Positions 56,798-64,000 of a DNA stretch of 64,000 nucleotides are shown here, one piece after another; positions within the stretch are counted from its first letter, which is position 1; every line of letters begins with the position of its first letter. Source of the DNA: Dyadobacter sp. CY356 (GTDB lineage Bacteria > Bacteroidota > Bacteroidia > Cytophagales > Spirosomataceae); contig NZ_JAJTSZ010000002.1 of the NCBI RefSeq assembly GCF_021440195.1, positions 1,223,253 through 1,287,252 of the forward strand. Reading direction: 5' to 3'. The notes below the pieces were generated by a model, which ran no database searches, was not told where the DNA came from, and saw only the letters and a program-made list of their open reading frames with translations. The position numbers and the translations under genes were made by a program.

Positions 56798-58447
56798 CTA
56801 CTGAACAGCCATTTCGCCAACGGCCGTTGCCATAAATTGTTTTATTTCCTGACTATACTCCCTGACATGCTTTTCTTTCAGGATACTGCTCCATCCAAGT
56901 TCCGCTGCCATCAGATCTGCTACTTCGGGCAAGCATTTTAACGTAGCGTTCCAATCAGTAATTTCCATGCGTATTCTTCTGGCTAAAACATCCCTTGGGG
57001 TAATCGCCATTTCATGACGTACGGTGTAAATAATTTCTGCTTTGATATAAGGATAATTCGAGTCAAGCCTTTCCCCAAGTGCGGGATCTCCCGTTACAAG
57101 TTTCCCTATTTCACTTGCCTTCGAACCATATTTACTTACCAAATGCTTGCTCACATCTTCCGGCAAACTAAAATCCTTTACAAGAAATTTCCATGAATTG
57201 TAATCAAAATTCGCGCCACCGGTCAGCAAATGATCAGCTGTTAAACATTCATTGGTTTTTCCTAAAATAATATCTGCCTGATCGATTGTGTCTTTTGCCA
57301 TCAAACGATACGTTGTCCACTTTCCACCCAGCAAACTAACCAGCCCCGAAACGTCATCTATTTCAATCTCATGATCCCTTAATAATGTCTTCGTCGACTT
57401 ATTTGGATCAGCGGAAAGAAGTGGCCGCAAACCACCATAACCTGCTTTGATTTTTGATATATCAATTTCTTTATCCAGGTAAGGATTTAGCGTACTCACC
57501 AGATAGTCAACCTCTTTTTTATTCAAAGTAGCTTCATTCACAACATCTTGCGAGTCTGTATCCGTAGTCCCAAGCAACATGGAGCCTTCAAAAGGAATTG
57601 CAAAAACAACGCGACCATCCGGCGTTTTTGGAATTAACATCGCATTTTCACTATTCAGGACTTCGTACGGGAGCACGACATGAACACCCTTACTAGGCCT
57701 TATGCGGCCAGGCAAAGAGCTGTTAGCAAAATGCCTGATCTTATCAGAAAATGGCCCTGTGCAATTGATTACAATGTTTGCACTGATTGCAAATTCTTCC
57801 TCAGATTGTGTATCACGAACCTGCACACCTTTTAATTTACCGTGCTCATTTTTCTCAAAACCACTCACTTCAATATAATTGGCAACTGCCGCGCCTGCCT
57901 CAGAAGCCGATGTAGACAAAGCCAGACAATACCTTGCATCATCCAGCTGACCATCGTAATACATGACAGCGCTGTGTAATTTACTTCTGTTTAGTGTCGG
58001 GATTTTCGCAAGGACTTCTTCCTTTTTCAGCCATTTACTTTTTGGCAAAGAATCATTTGTGGCAAACCAGTCGTACATTCTAAGGCCAATACTAAAATAA
58101 AGTCCTTCTATCCAGGAACTTACCGGAGTCATCAAAGCCAGCGGCCTCGCAAGGTGCGGTGCATTGTTAAGTACAATATGGCGTTCTTCAAGTCCATGAC
58201 GAACCTGTTTCAACTGTGCAAAATCAAGGTTTTTAAAGGCTTGTTCAAGATAGCGTACACCGCCATGAATCAGTTTTGTAGAACGCGAAGATGTCTCGGA
58301 AGCGAAATCCTTTCGGTCGATCAGGGCAACTTTATAACCTCTTAAAACTGCATCCAGAGCGCAACCGGCACCACTTGCGCCTGCTCCAATAATACAAATA
58401 TCAAAATGCTCATTTTTTAATCTAAGGAGTGACTCGTTACGATTCAT
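56798..58447 (-). CDS. glpD: FAD-dependent glycerol-3-phosphate dehydrogenase
   Basis: 549 residues. GlpD marks: IIGAGASGAGCALDAVLRGYKVALIDRKDFASETSSRSTKLIHGGVRYLEQ, GTTDTD, GYGGLRPLL, LGGKWTTYRLMA. It oxidises glycerol-3-phosphate to dihydroxyacetone phosphate at the membrane and feeds electrons to quinones. I start at MNRNESLL, just before the dinucleotide fold; the upstream frame adds 16 unlikely residues. A CAAAAGTA (TACTTTTG on the minus strand) upstream could be its -7 box. It precedes ketosynthase-like paralog B and may share its transcript. Confidence 0.92.
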   Translation of the reverse strand: MNRNESLLRLKNEHFDICIIGAGASGAGCALDAVLRGYKVALIDRKDFASETSSRSTKLIHGGVRYLEQAFKNLDFAQLKQVRHGLEERHIVLNNAPHLARPLALMTPVSSWIEGLYFSIGLRMYDWFATNDSLPKSKWLKKEEVLAKIPTLNRSKLHSAVMYYDGQLDDARYCLALSTSASEAGAAVANYIEVSGFEKNEHGKLKGVQVRDTQSEEEFAISANIVINCTGPFSDKIRHFANSSLPGRIRPSKGVHVVLPYEVLNSENAMLIPKTPDGRVVFAIPFEGSMLLGTTDTDSQDVVNEATLNKKEVDYLVSTLNPYLDKEIDISKIKAGYGGLRPLLSADPNKSTKTLLRDHEIEIDDVSGLVSLLGGKWTTYRLMAKDTIDQADIILGKTNECLTADHLLTGGANFDYNSWKFLVKDFSLPEDVSKHLVSKYGSKASEIGKLVTGDPALGERLDSNYPYIKAEIIYTVRHEMAITPRDVLARRIRMEITDWNATLKCLPEVADLMAAELGWSSILKEKHVREYSQEIKQFMATAVGEMAVQ

Positions 58448-58580
58448 GCAAGCGGGTATAATATTTGTATTTCTTATCAACATACAAAAGTACAAAGATG
58501 AGCATTGTTATTACATTAAATAATTTATAAAATAAATTCCATCAGTGATGTGACATCTTTGCTATTTTTCCGTCTGAGAG

Positions 58581-58610
58581 TTGTTGTATTTGAAAAATAC
58601 AGTAGCTTTG
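58581..58610 (+). promoter_or_regulatory. Bacteroidota-type promoter of the BON-LysM gene
   Basis: TTG (58581-58583), 19-bp spacer, TAGCTTTG (58603-58610): a full -33/-7 match. The predicted transcript starts ~45 nt before the ATG. Confidence 0.6.
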
Positions 58611-58657
58611 AACTCAATAGTTAAACTTTTTTTACACACAAAAAACAATTTTTTACA

Positions 58658-59116
58658 ATGGGACTAATGTCATTTTTTCAGGGAGTAGGAGAAAAAATTT
58701 TCCACAAAGAAGCCGCAGCAGCTCCAACGCCGGAGACAGAACCACTTCGTGCCAGCGCTCTTTTGGCTCACGTGAAGCAACTTGGATTGGCATATAATTC
58801 CCTTTCCGTGAAAACTTCAACCGATACTGTTACGATAGAAGGTGAAGTTGCAAAACAGGAAGATGCGGAAAAAATCGCTCTTGCAGTAGGTAATGTTGAA
58901 GGAGTTAAAATAGTAGATAACCGTTTGAAAGTTGCAACGCCTGCTCCGGAAGCTACCTATCATACAGTAGTAAAAGGAGACACACTTTCTCTGATTGCGA
59001 AAGAAGTTTATGGTGATATGATGAAATATCCGATTATTTTCGAAGCAAATAAACCTATGTTGACCCACCCAGATAAAATCTATCCGGGCCAGGTTCTACG
59101 TATCCCGGCACTTTAA
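58658..59116 (+). CDS. BON and LysM domain protein (YgaU/Kbp-like)
   Basis: 152 residues. A BON domain (~25-88: LLAHVKQLGL...VTIEGEVAKQEDAEKIALAVGNVEGVKIVDNRL) is followed by a LysM domain (~98-150: TYHTVVKGDTLSLIAKEVYGD...IFEANKPMLTHPDKIYPGQVLRIP). Same layout and length as E. coli YgaU/Kbp, a cytoplasmic potassium-binding protein; homologs are often just called LysM proteins. No signal peptide is visible, in line with a cytoplasmic place. Confidence 0.88.
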   Translation: MGLMSFFQGVGEKIFHKEAAAAPTPETEPLRASALLAHVKQLGLAYNSLSVKTSTDTVTIEGEVAKQEDAEKIALAVGNVEGVKIVDNRLKVATPAPEATYHTVVKGDTLSLIAKEVYGDMMKYPIIFEANKPMLTHPDKIYPGQVLRIPAL

Positions 59117-59151
59117 TGAGCTGGTGGCTTTTAGGTGTTAGCTTTTAGCAT

Positions 59152-59189
59152 AAAAAAAATGACAATCCTTTCGGATTGTCATTTTTTTT
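59152..59189. terminator. Bidirectional terminator
   Basis: 17-bp perfect arms AAAAAAAATGACAATCC / GGATTGTCATTTTTTTT with loop TTTC. It serves the BON-LysM gene and the convergent ribosomal operon. Confidence 0.93.
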
Positions 59190-59209
59190 ATGTCGAAGAA
59201 GACTGATTA

Positions 59210-59656
59210 TTAATCTTCTGCTGCGATTACGTTCAAAGTTACTTTGTGTTTCACTTCTTTGTGTAGATCGATAAGTGCTGAATAAGTACCAACCGATTTT
59301 ACGTCATCAACAGTAATTTTCTTACGGTCAATATCAAAACCTTTTGATTTAAGAACGTCAGCAACCTGTGTGTTCGTAACACGTCCGAAAATACGGCCGC
59401 TTTCTCCAACTACAGTGCGAATGTCAATGATCAAATCGCCAATTGCAGAGGCAATATCTTCTGCATCTTTTTTAAGCTTTTCAGCTTTGTGAGCAGCCTG
59501 ACGTACGTTTTCTGCAACGATTTTACGATTAGAGTCATTAGCCAATAAGGCAAAACCCTGCGGAATAAGGTAGTTACGACCGAAACCCGCTTTTACATTC
59601 ACGATGTCGTTCTTATAACCTACTCCGGCAATATCAGTTATTAGTATGATTTCCAT
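59210..59656 (-). CDS. rplI: 50S ribosomal protein L9
   Basis: 148 residues, typical length. N-terminal rRNA-binding domain MEIILITDIAGVGYKNDIVNVKAGFGRNYLIPQGFA, long connecting helix and C-terminal domain (IFGRVTNTQVADVLKSKGFDIDRKKI). Third gene of the rpsF-rpsR-rplI operon. Confidence 0.97.
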   Translation of the reverse strand: MEIILITDIAGVGYKNDIVNVKAGFGRNYLIPQGFALLANDSNRKIVAENVRQAAHKAEKLKKDAEDIASAIGDLIIDIRTVVGESGRIFGRVTNTQVADVLKSKGFDIDRKKITVDDVKSVGTYSALIDLHKEVKHKVTLNVIAAED

Positions 59657-59676
59657 TGTTAGTATCTCTTTCTATT

Positions 59677-59928
59677 TTATTTCAATTGATCAGCAACAAA
59701 TGGCAATAACGCCAAGTGACGTGCTCTTTTAATTGCCTGAGATACTTTACGCTGGTATTTCAAGCTAGTACCTGTAAGACGACGTGGCAAGATCTTTCCT
59801 TGCTCATTTACAAGTTTCAACAAAAAGTCAGGATTCTTGTAATCAATGTATTTAATACCCGCTTTCTTAAAACGGCAGTATTTTTTGCGGTTGATGTTTT
59901 TTTCAACCGGTTCGTTTACGAGTGACAT
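59677..59928 (-). CDS. rpsR: 30S ribosomal protein S18
   Basis: 83 residues. The core [63 protein letters not shown] is unmistakable. It lies 3 bp after rpsF. S18 binds S6 before joining the 30S platform, so joint expression is expected. Confidence 0.97.
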   Translation of the reverse strand: MSLVNEPVEKNINRKKYCRFKKAGIKYIDYKNPDFLLKLVNEQGKILPRRLTGTSLKYQRKVSQAIKRARHLALLPFVADQLK

Positions 59929-59931
59929 AGC

Positions 59932-60309
59932 TTATGCTTCGGTTTTAGATTCAGTTGTTTCTTCTTTCTTTCTTCCAATCAGACCTTTACGTTTTTTCTC
60001 ATTGTAAGCAAGAGAATCTTTGTCAAGGGCGATAGTCAAGAAACGCATAACGCGTTCGTCACGACGGAACTCCGTCTCCAAAACATCAACAACAGCACCA
60101 CTTTCTGCTGCATACTCAAACACATTGTAGTAACCTGTGTTTTTCTTTTGAATGGGGTAGGCTAGCTTACGCAATCCCCAGTTTTCTTCGTGTACAAGCG
60201 TACCACCATTCTCAGTGATAAGCGTACGGAATTTTTCAACGGCGTCCCTCATCTGAGCCTCAGACAAGATGGGAGTTAGAATGAACACCGTTTCATACTG
60301 CTTAGACAT
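59932..60309 (-). CDS. rpsF: 30S ribosomal protein S6
   Basis: 125 residues. [62 protein letters not shown] and [12 protein letters not shown] are S6 hallmarks; a charged tail follows. I start at MSKQYET, the usual S6 start; an in-frame ATG 13 codons upstream lies in the leader. A leader hairpin and promoter are described separately. Confidence 0.97.
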   Translation of the reverse strand: MSKQYETVFILTPILSEAQMRDAVEKFRTLITENGGTLVHEENWGLRKLAYPIQKKNTGYYNVFEYAAESGAVVDVLETEFRRDERVMRFLTIALDKDSLAYNEKKRKGLIGRKKEETTESKTEA

Positions 60310-60342
60310 ACGGCAAATATTTAAATATAAATTGAATTTAAT

Positions 60343-60375
60343 CCTCATTCGGGATTACTGGAATCCATAATGAGG
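60343..60375 (-). promoter_or_regulatory. Candidate S6:S18-binding leader hairpin of rpsF
   Basis: On the minus strand CCTCATT pairs with AATGAGG and, inside, GGATT pairs with AATCC. The internal loop has AT on one side and CG on the other, so the 3' strand reads AATCC-CG-AATGAGG with a CCG at the loop. A CCG in an internal loop is the known core of S6:S18 leader motifs that autoregulate rpsF operons. The predicted transcript start is at the base of this hairpin. Confidence 0.55.
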
Positions 60376-60378
60376 GTG

Positions 60379-60409
60379 CAAAAATAGGGCTTGGAATCGA
60401 GAATTCCAA
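60379..60409 (-). promoter_or_regulatory. Promoter of the rpsF-rpsR-rplI operon
   Basis: On the minus strand TTG, a 20-bp spacer, then TATTTTTG: a complete TTG/TAnnTTTG promoter. Its spacer is largely made of the terminator stem of the upstream gene. Confidence 0.6.
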
Positions 60410-60413
60410 GCCC
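60387..60413 (-). terminator. Terminator of the coiled-coil protein gene, embedded in the rpsF promoter
   Basis: Perfect 11-bp arms GGGCTTGGAAT / ATTCCAAGCCC with a 5-nt loop, followed on the minus strand by TATTTTTG. Confidence 0.75.
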
Positions 60414-60448
60414 TGTATATATTTATCAGAAAGTTAAGCTGTTATAGA

Positions 60449-61390
60449 TTATTTTACAGTAAAATCTCCCTGTCCGATTTTAAATCCTTCGCTGTAAACT
60501 TCGATCGCATATTTCCCGTCTTTCATTGGAATTCCACCACGACCGTAGAAAATATCAACCTGCTGACGGCTGTTTGTAAAATTTACAGTTTGTTTTGAAC
60601 TGTAAATCATTTCTTTGCCATTATAATTAAATGCACCTGAGCCGGTTGCCATATCTGAAAGTACCGCCCCGTCGGGATCAAGAATACGCAGATAAATATC
60701 CTTTTCATTTTGTTTGGCAACTGCATTTTCACCCAGCTTGAAGCTAACGCGCAGTTTATCAATTCTTTTTGCTCTGAATTTATCACCATCACGTTCTTTC
60801 CCTTTTGCAGAAACCGCATGGATGGTAAGTTCTTCGGTACGTAAAGCAGAAGCCAGAGTTACTTTTTCAGCCAGTTCGCGGTTTTGAGCTGAATAATTAT
60901 TAACAGAATCATTCAAAAGTTGCTTTTCAGATTCCAGTCCTGTAACCTGCTGGCTCAGTTCCTGGTTTTTGTTTGTCACGATACCTAACTCCTCACGAAG
61001 ATTATTAATTTCAGTATCTTTTTGTGATAAAACATTTTCATAGGATTTAATTTTCTTATTGAAATTCGAAGCCGAGAAATTGTTCACGTTTTTCAATTCC
61101 TCCTTATCTTTTTCAAGTTGTTTTTTCAATTCGATCAAAGAATCCACGCTTCCACCCAATTGCTGTATCTCAGCGATTTTCGTATCCAATTCGGCAGAAA
61201 TTGAATCAAGCTTTGTTTTGGTAAACAAGACCTCTTCGGTTTTTGCCGTTATAATATCGTCCTTAACTCTATTTTCCTGTTTTTCGTGATAGATAAAATA
61301 AACAAGTACCAAATTAAGCAATGCTAAAACGGCCAGAGCAGCCCATAGAAGAGTTTTCCGATCTTGCTTTTGTTCTTGATTATAGTCCAT
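60449..61390 (-). CDS. Membrane-anchored coiled-coil protein of unknown function
   Basis: 313 residues. One membrane helix near the N-terminus (LLWAALAVLALLNLVLVYFIY, ~14-34), a long coiled coil (~40-180, rich in Glu/Lys/Leu heptads), then a globular domain (~185-313: RIDKLRVSFKLGENAVAKQNEKDIYLRILDPDGAVLSD...FYGRGGIPMKDGKYAIEVYSEGFKIGQGDFTV). Topology points the coil and domain to the periplasm. I recognise the layout from Cytophagales hypothetical proteins but know no function. Confidence 0.75.
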   Translation of the reverse strand: MDYNQEQKQDRKTLLWAALAVLALLNLVLVYFIYHEKQENRVKDDIITAKTEEVLFTKTKLDSISAELDTKIAEIQQLGGSVDSLIELKKQLEKDKEELKNVNNFSASNFNKKIKSYENVLSQKDTEINNLREELGIVTNKNQELSQQVTGLESEKQLLNDSVNNYSAQNRELAEKVTLASALRTEELTIHAVSAKGKERDGDKFRAKRIDKLRVSFKLGENAVAKQNEKDIYLRILDPDGAVLSDMATGSGAFNYNGKEMIYSSKQTVNFTNSRQQVDIFYGRGGIPMKDGKYAIEVYSEGFKIGQGDFTVK

Positions 61391-61530
61391 AAAGAGAGTT
61401 AATTTTTTAATTAGTTGGTAAAAGAACTACGTTTTTTTCAATTTTGAAATAAGTTAAGCCCTATTTCTGAAAAGTAAGGCCAAAATATCCCTTGTAAATT
61501 ATTCGTTATTAAAAATTTCATATAATCACA

Positions 61531-62193
61531 ATGCCTGAAATTGCTCAAAACATCAAGCAAATTGAAGACCAGTTACAACAGAAAGCCAGGTTAATTGCTG
61601 TAACTAAAACCAAGCCAACGGAAGTTTTGGAAGAAACCTATCAGGCAGGCTTCCGCCGTTTTGGAGAGAACAAAGTTCAGGAAATGACGGCAAAGTACGA
61701 AGTTTTACCCAAAGATATCGAATGGCACATGATTGGGCACCTACAATCGAACAAGGTAAAATATATGGCGCCTTATGTTTCGATGATTCATTCGGTTGAT
61801 AATTTCAAACTTTTAAAAGAGATCAATAAGGAAGCGGCAAAAAACAATCGGATCATTGATTGTCTTCTTCAGATATTTATAGCTGAGGAAGAAACAAAAT
61901 TCGGTCTCTCGGATGAAGAAGCAAAAGAAATCCTGGAATCTGATGACTTAGTTTCGCTTAATAATATCCGGATTGTCGGACTGATGGGAATGGCATCCAA
62001 TTCTGATAACCAGGAAAAAGTACGCCTCGAATTCCGACATTTAAAAACGCTTTTTGATTCCTTCAAAACATACGAAAAAGGTAATGTTGAAATGCGCGAA
62101 CTTTCCATGGGAATGAGCGGAGATTTCCTGCTTGCTGTCGAAGAAGGCAGTACTCTGGTGAGAGTAGGAAGCGCAATTTTCGGCGCCAGATAA
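61531..62193 (+). CDS. YggS-family PLP homeostasis protein
   Basis: 220 residues. LIAVTKTKPTEVLEE (PLP lysine in TKTKP), FGENKVQEM, WHMIGHLQSNKVKY, FGLSDEEAKEI, LSMGMSGDF and GSTLVRVGSAIFG are diagnostic of the YggS/PROSC family, which buffers pyridoxal phosphate and influences amino-acid metabolism. Length is typical. Confidence 0.95.
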   Translation: MPEIAQNIKQIEDQLQQKARLIAVTKTKPTEVLEETYQAGFRRFGENKVQEMTAKYEVLPKDIEWHMIGHLQSNKVKYMAPYVSMIHSVDNFKLLKEINKEAAKNNRIIDCLLQIFIAEEETKFGLSDEEAKEILESDDLVSLNNIRIVGLMGMASNSDNQEKVRLEFRHLKTLFDSFKTYEKGNVEMRELSMGMSGDFLLAVEEGSTLVRVGSAIFGAR

Positions 62194-62202
62194 TAGTAAA
62201 TT

Positions 62203-62247
62203 TATTTTAAAGAGAGGGTTCCTGATTATAATTCTCTCTTTAAAATA
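62203..62247. terminator. Bidirectional terminator overlapping the GT9 stop codon
   Basis: Perfect 14-bp arms TATTTTAAAGAGAG / CTCTCTTTAAAATA. The GT9 stop lies in the loop and the right arm is in its last codons. Confidence 0.8.
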
Positions 62248-63290
62248 GTTTTATCCAATACAGAAGCGACTTTTTCTTTTACAAATTCGAAAGAAAGTTC
62301 AGCACACATTTTCCCATCCTGACGCACAAAAAAGGCATTTTCCTGTCGCCCATAACTTCCCGAATAAGGATTATAAGATGGAAAAGCACCCAATGAGCCC
62401 ATCAAAATAACACCTGTGGTACTTACAGCATTTGCCAAATGAGACGGGCCGCTATCAAGTCCGATGAAAAAATCAGCTCTTTTAATAACTTCTGCGGTTT
62501 CCAGAATTGATAATTGTCCGCACAAATTTCTGTAACCTGACTCTTTCGTACTTAAATTACTTTTCAACCCAATTTCAACAATTTTGTATGAATAAGTTTC
62601 CGAAATCCATCCTACAAGCTGATCCCAACGTTCTGCCGGCCAATCTTTTGGCGCATAGTTTGACTGGCAATGAATGACAATAAAACGTTCCGGTAAATTT
62701 AAAGAATCTGCTTTTTGACGGTGCTGATCCTGAAGATATAACCTCGGCTGATCATCCGCCGGAAATGGAAGTTCACTGCTTACCAAACCGGCGGTCTGAG
62801 CAAAAACTTCCAGCAAATTCCCGAAATTAAAATAGGTACTTACGTTGATGCCTTTTCGCTCTGCAATAGGATTGTCTATGGTAACCTGACATTTTGCACA
62901 ATGATTATTATTACTGAATTGAAGCGGATAAATCTTATCAAAGACGTTTTTTTCAAATAAAATCCTCCGTTGGGTCACACAAAATTCACCAAAAGTTTCA
63001 TCAACCGCAGGATTAAAATCGATCAATTCATGATAGGTTGGCTTTACAAACCATACTATATGGGCATTTGGATGCAATGAGCGAACATACCGGCTTATAG
63101 GCTCAGCAGCAACAATGTCACCAAAATGTTCCGTCCTGACGATGGCAATCAGCTCTTTGCCTTTTTCAAATTTTGCTTTTTTCGTTTTGAAATAAGTATA
63201 AGCCTGAAATGCCAGAAAGTGGGCTTTAAGAATATGTGAATACTTAAAATAGCGGTGTGTCCAAAGCTGCCTGAAACGTTCTATTGTCAT
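62226..63290 (-). CDS. Glycosyltransferase family 9 (heptosyltransferase-like) protein
   Basis: 354 residues. GT9 features: IAIVRTEHFGDIVAAEPISRYVR near residue 48, VIHCQSNYAPKDWPAERWDQLV in the middle, ADFFIGLDSGPSHLANAVSTTGVILMG in the C-terminal Rossmann half. These enzymes transfer heptose or related sugars to lipopolysaccharide or surface glycans. Four Cys-type residues near CAKCQVTIDN hint at a metal or disulfide site, as in some Bacteroidota GT9 proteins. Confidence 0.87.
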   Translation of the reverse strand: MTIERFRQLWTHRYFKYSHILKAHFLAFQAYTYFKTKKAKFEKGKELIAIVRTEHFGDIVAAEPISRYVRSLHPNAHIVWFVKPTYHELIDFNPAVDETFGEFCVTQRRILFEKNVFDKIYPLQFSNNNHCAKCQVTIDNPIAERKGINVSTYFNFGNLLEVFAQTAGLVSSELPFPADDQPRLYLQDQHRQKADSLNLPERFIVIHCQSNYAPKDWPAERWDQLVGWISETYSYKIVEIGLKSNLSTKESGYRNLCGQLSILETAEVIKRADFFIGLDSGPSHLANAVSTTGVILMGSLGAFPSYNPYSGSYGRQENAFFVRQDGKMCAELSFEFVKEKVASVLDKTILKREL

Positions 63291-63366
63291 TTTATAATCT
63301 TTTCCCTGATACTATATTTCAGATTGTGGTTCTGCCTGCAAGTTAAAATAATTTTTCGTCAAAGAG

Positions 63367-63397
63367 TTGGTTACCCCTTTTCCCAAACCTAACTTTG
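63367..63397 (+). promoter_or_regulatory. Bacteroidota-type promoter of the DUF423 gene
   Basis: TTG (63367-63369), 20-bp spacer, TAACTTTG (63390-63397). The predicted transcript starts ~45 nt before the ATG. Confidence 0.6.
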
Positions 63398-63444
63398 CCG
63401 GTAAGCCATAACGACAAATAATAAACTTTCAACGCTCAGTATAT

Positions 63445-63822
63445 ATGAAATTTATAATTCAGGCAGGCGGCATTTTTGGTGCATTGGCCGTAGCACTTGG
63501 TGCATTTGGTGCCCACGCTTTAAAGGGAATGCTTGAAGCATCAGGCCGAATGGATACATTTGAAACGGCGGTTAAGTATCAATTCTACCATGCTCTGGCT
63601 ATGGTCCTGGTTGGACTTTTATTGCAACGTGCAGGTGAAGATGCAATAAAATTATTGGCTTGGTCCGGTCATGCGTTCATTTTTGGAGTAATCATTTTCT
63701 CAGGATCGTTATATGCAATTTGCTTTACAGGCATCACAAAATTTGGAGCAACAGCACCAATTGGCGGTTTATTGCTGATTGTTGGATGGATATTACTTGT
63801 TATGGCGGCCGGGAAACTTTGA
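63445..63822 (+). CDS. DUF423-family small membrane protein (YgdD-like)
   Basis: 125 residues with four membrane helices. GALAVALGAFGAHALKG at the start and YQFYHALAMVLVGLLL then FSGSLYAICFTGITKFGATAPIGGLLLIVGWILL are the DUF423 signature. Function is unknown; homologs are widespread. Confidence 0.93.
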   Translation: MKFIIQAGGIFGALAVALGAFGAHALKGMLEASGRMDTFETAVKYQFYHALAMVLVGLLLQRAGEDAIKLLAWSGHAFIFGVIIFSGSLYAICFTGITKFGATAPIGGLLLIVGWILLVMAAGKL

Positions 63823-63823
63823 A

Positions 63824-63872
63824 TTAATGGTTAATGGTTAATGGTTGATGGTTAATGGTTAATGGTTAATGA
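63824..63872 (+). repeat. Seven-copy heptamer tandem repeat
   Basis: TTAATGG repeated seven times, starting just after the DUF423 stop; copy four is TTGATGG and the last ends in A. The rest of the window (63873-64000) shows no gene or signal that I can support. Confidence 0.95.
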
Positions 63873-64000
63873 ATGTGATTGCCTAAAATAGGTTGCCTTC
63901 AGTTTAAAATTATGAATAAAGTTTAAAATTGAATTATACATTGATCTGGATTTTGGTTTTTAGACTCTGATGCAGTCCAGATTGATAATTTAGACCTATC

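Noticed and set aside
63873..64000. Short minus-strand frame entering from the right edge
   Set aside because: Only about 25 codons without recognisable sequence; cannot be supported.

Overview
The window looks like a chromosomal segment of a Bacteroidota bacterium, most likely Cytophagales close to Dyadobacter/Spirosomataceae. Reasons: a type IX secretion C-terminal sorting domain, M1/S9/DUF885 peptidases with export signals, many SusD-free sugar-related secreted proteins, promoters of the TTG-N19/20-TAnnTTTG type, weak Shine-Dalgarno sequences, and an aromatic amino acid ammonia-lyase that closely resembles the tyrosine ammonia-lyase of Flavobacterium johnsoniae as I remember it. No rRNA, tRNA, CRISPR array, insertion sequence or prophage was seen. 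Genus assignment is inference.

Layout. 1-16.8 kb: accessory and household genes. These are the end of a ring-cleaving dioxygenase plus an MhqD-like hydrolase, an outer-membrane-type protein, a siderophore-interacting flavoprotein with an AraC regulator, a block of exported peptidases (M1 lipoprotein, S9), a NYN/LOTUS RNA-metabolism protein, a RelE/ParE-type toxin-antitoxin pair, a DUF1080 protein, an exported amidohydrolase, a two-part cyclase-family protein, a TTG-started AraC-type regulator and a T9SS-exported ice-binding-like protein. 16.9-34.5 kb: a PQQ-type sugar dehydrogenase, a small acidic protein, a GH2 beta-mannosidase-like enzyme with a cellobiose 2-epimerase (mannan/mannobiose use), a DUF885 lipoprotein, a dienelactone hydrolase, a Bcr/CflA exporter, a lone lycopene cyclase, a Gfo/Idh/MocA oxidoreductase and a membrane pyrophosphatase fused to an OmpA domain.

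34.7-58.4 kb is the centrepiece: a divergent aryl-polyene/flexirubin-type pigment cluster. A leftward 16-gene operon (48.8 to 35.7 kb) starts with tyrosine ammonia-lyase (coumarate starter). It carries three canonical ketosynthases, three ketosynthase-like proteins or chain-length factors without the catalytic Cys (one of them beyond the rightward operon), two acyl carrier proteins, a ketoreductase, two hotdog dehydratases, a thioesterase, an LpxL-like acyltransferase, a LolA-like carrier, a NodB deacetylase and a GT2-DUF2062 glycosyltransferase. The rightward operon encodes a trifunctional MMPL exporter/PlsC acyltransferase/methyltransferase, a CrtI-like oxidoreductase and a halogenase-like flavoenzyme. 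A third leftward pair is GlpD plus a Cys-less ketosynthase-like protein. No DarA/DarB, no coumarate-activating ligase and no phosphopantetheinyl transferase are seen in the window, so the final product (free aryl polyene versus dialkylresorcinol ester) cannot be fixed from here.

58.6-64 kb: core genes. These are a BON-LysM protein, the rpsF-rpsR-rplI operon with a good promoter and a candidate S6:S18-binding leader hairpin, a coiled-coil membrane protein, a YggS-type PLP protein, a GT9 glycosyltransferase, a DUF423 protein and a 7-copy heptamer repeat.
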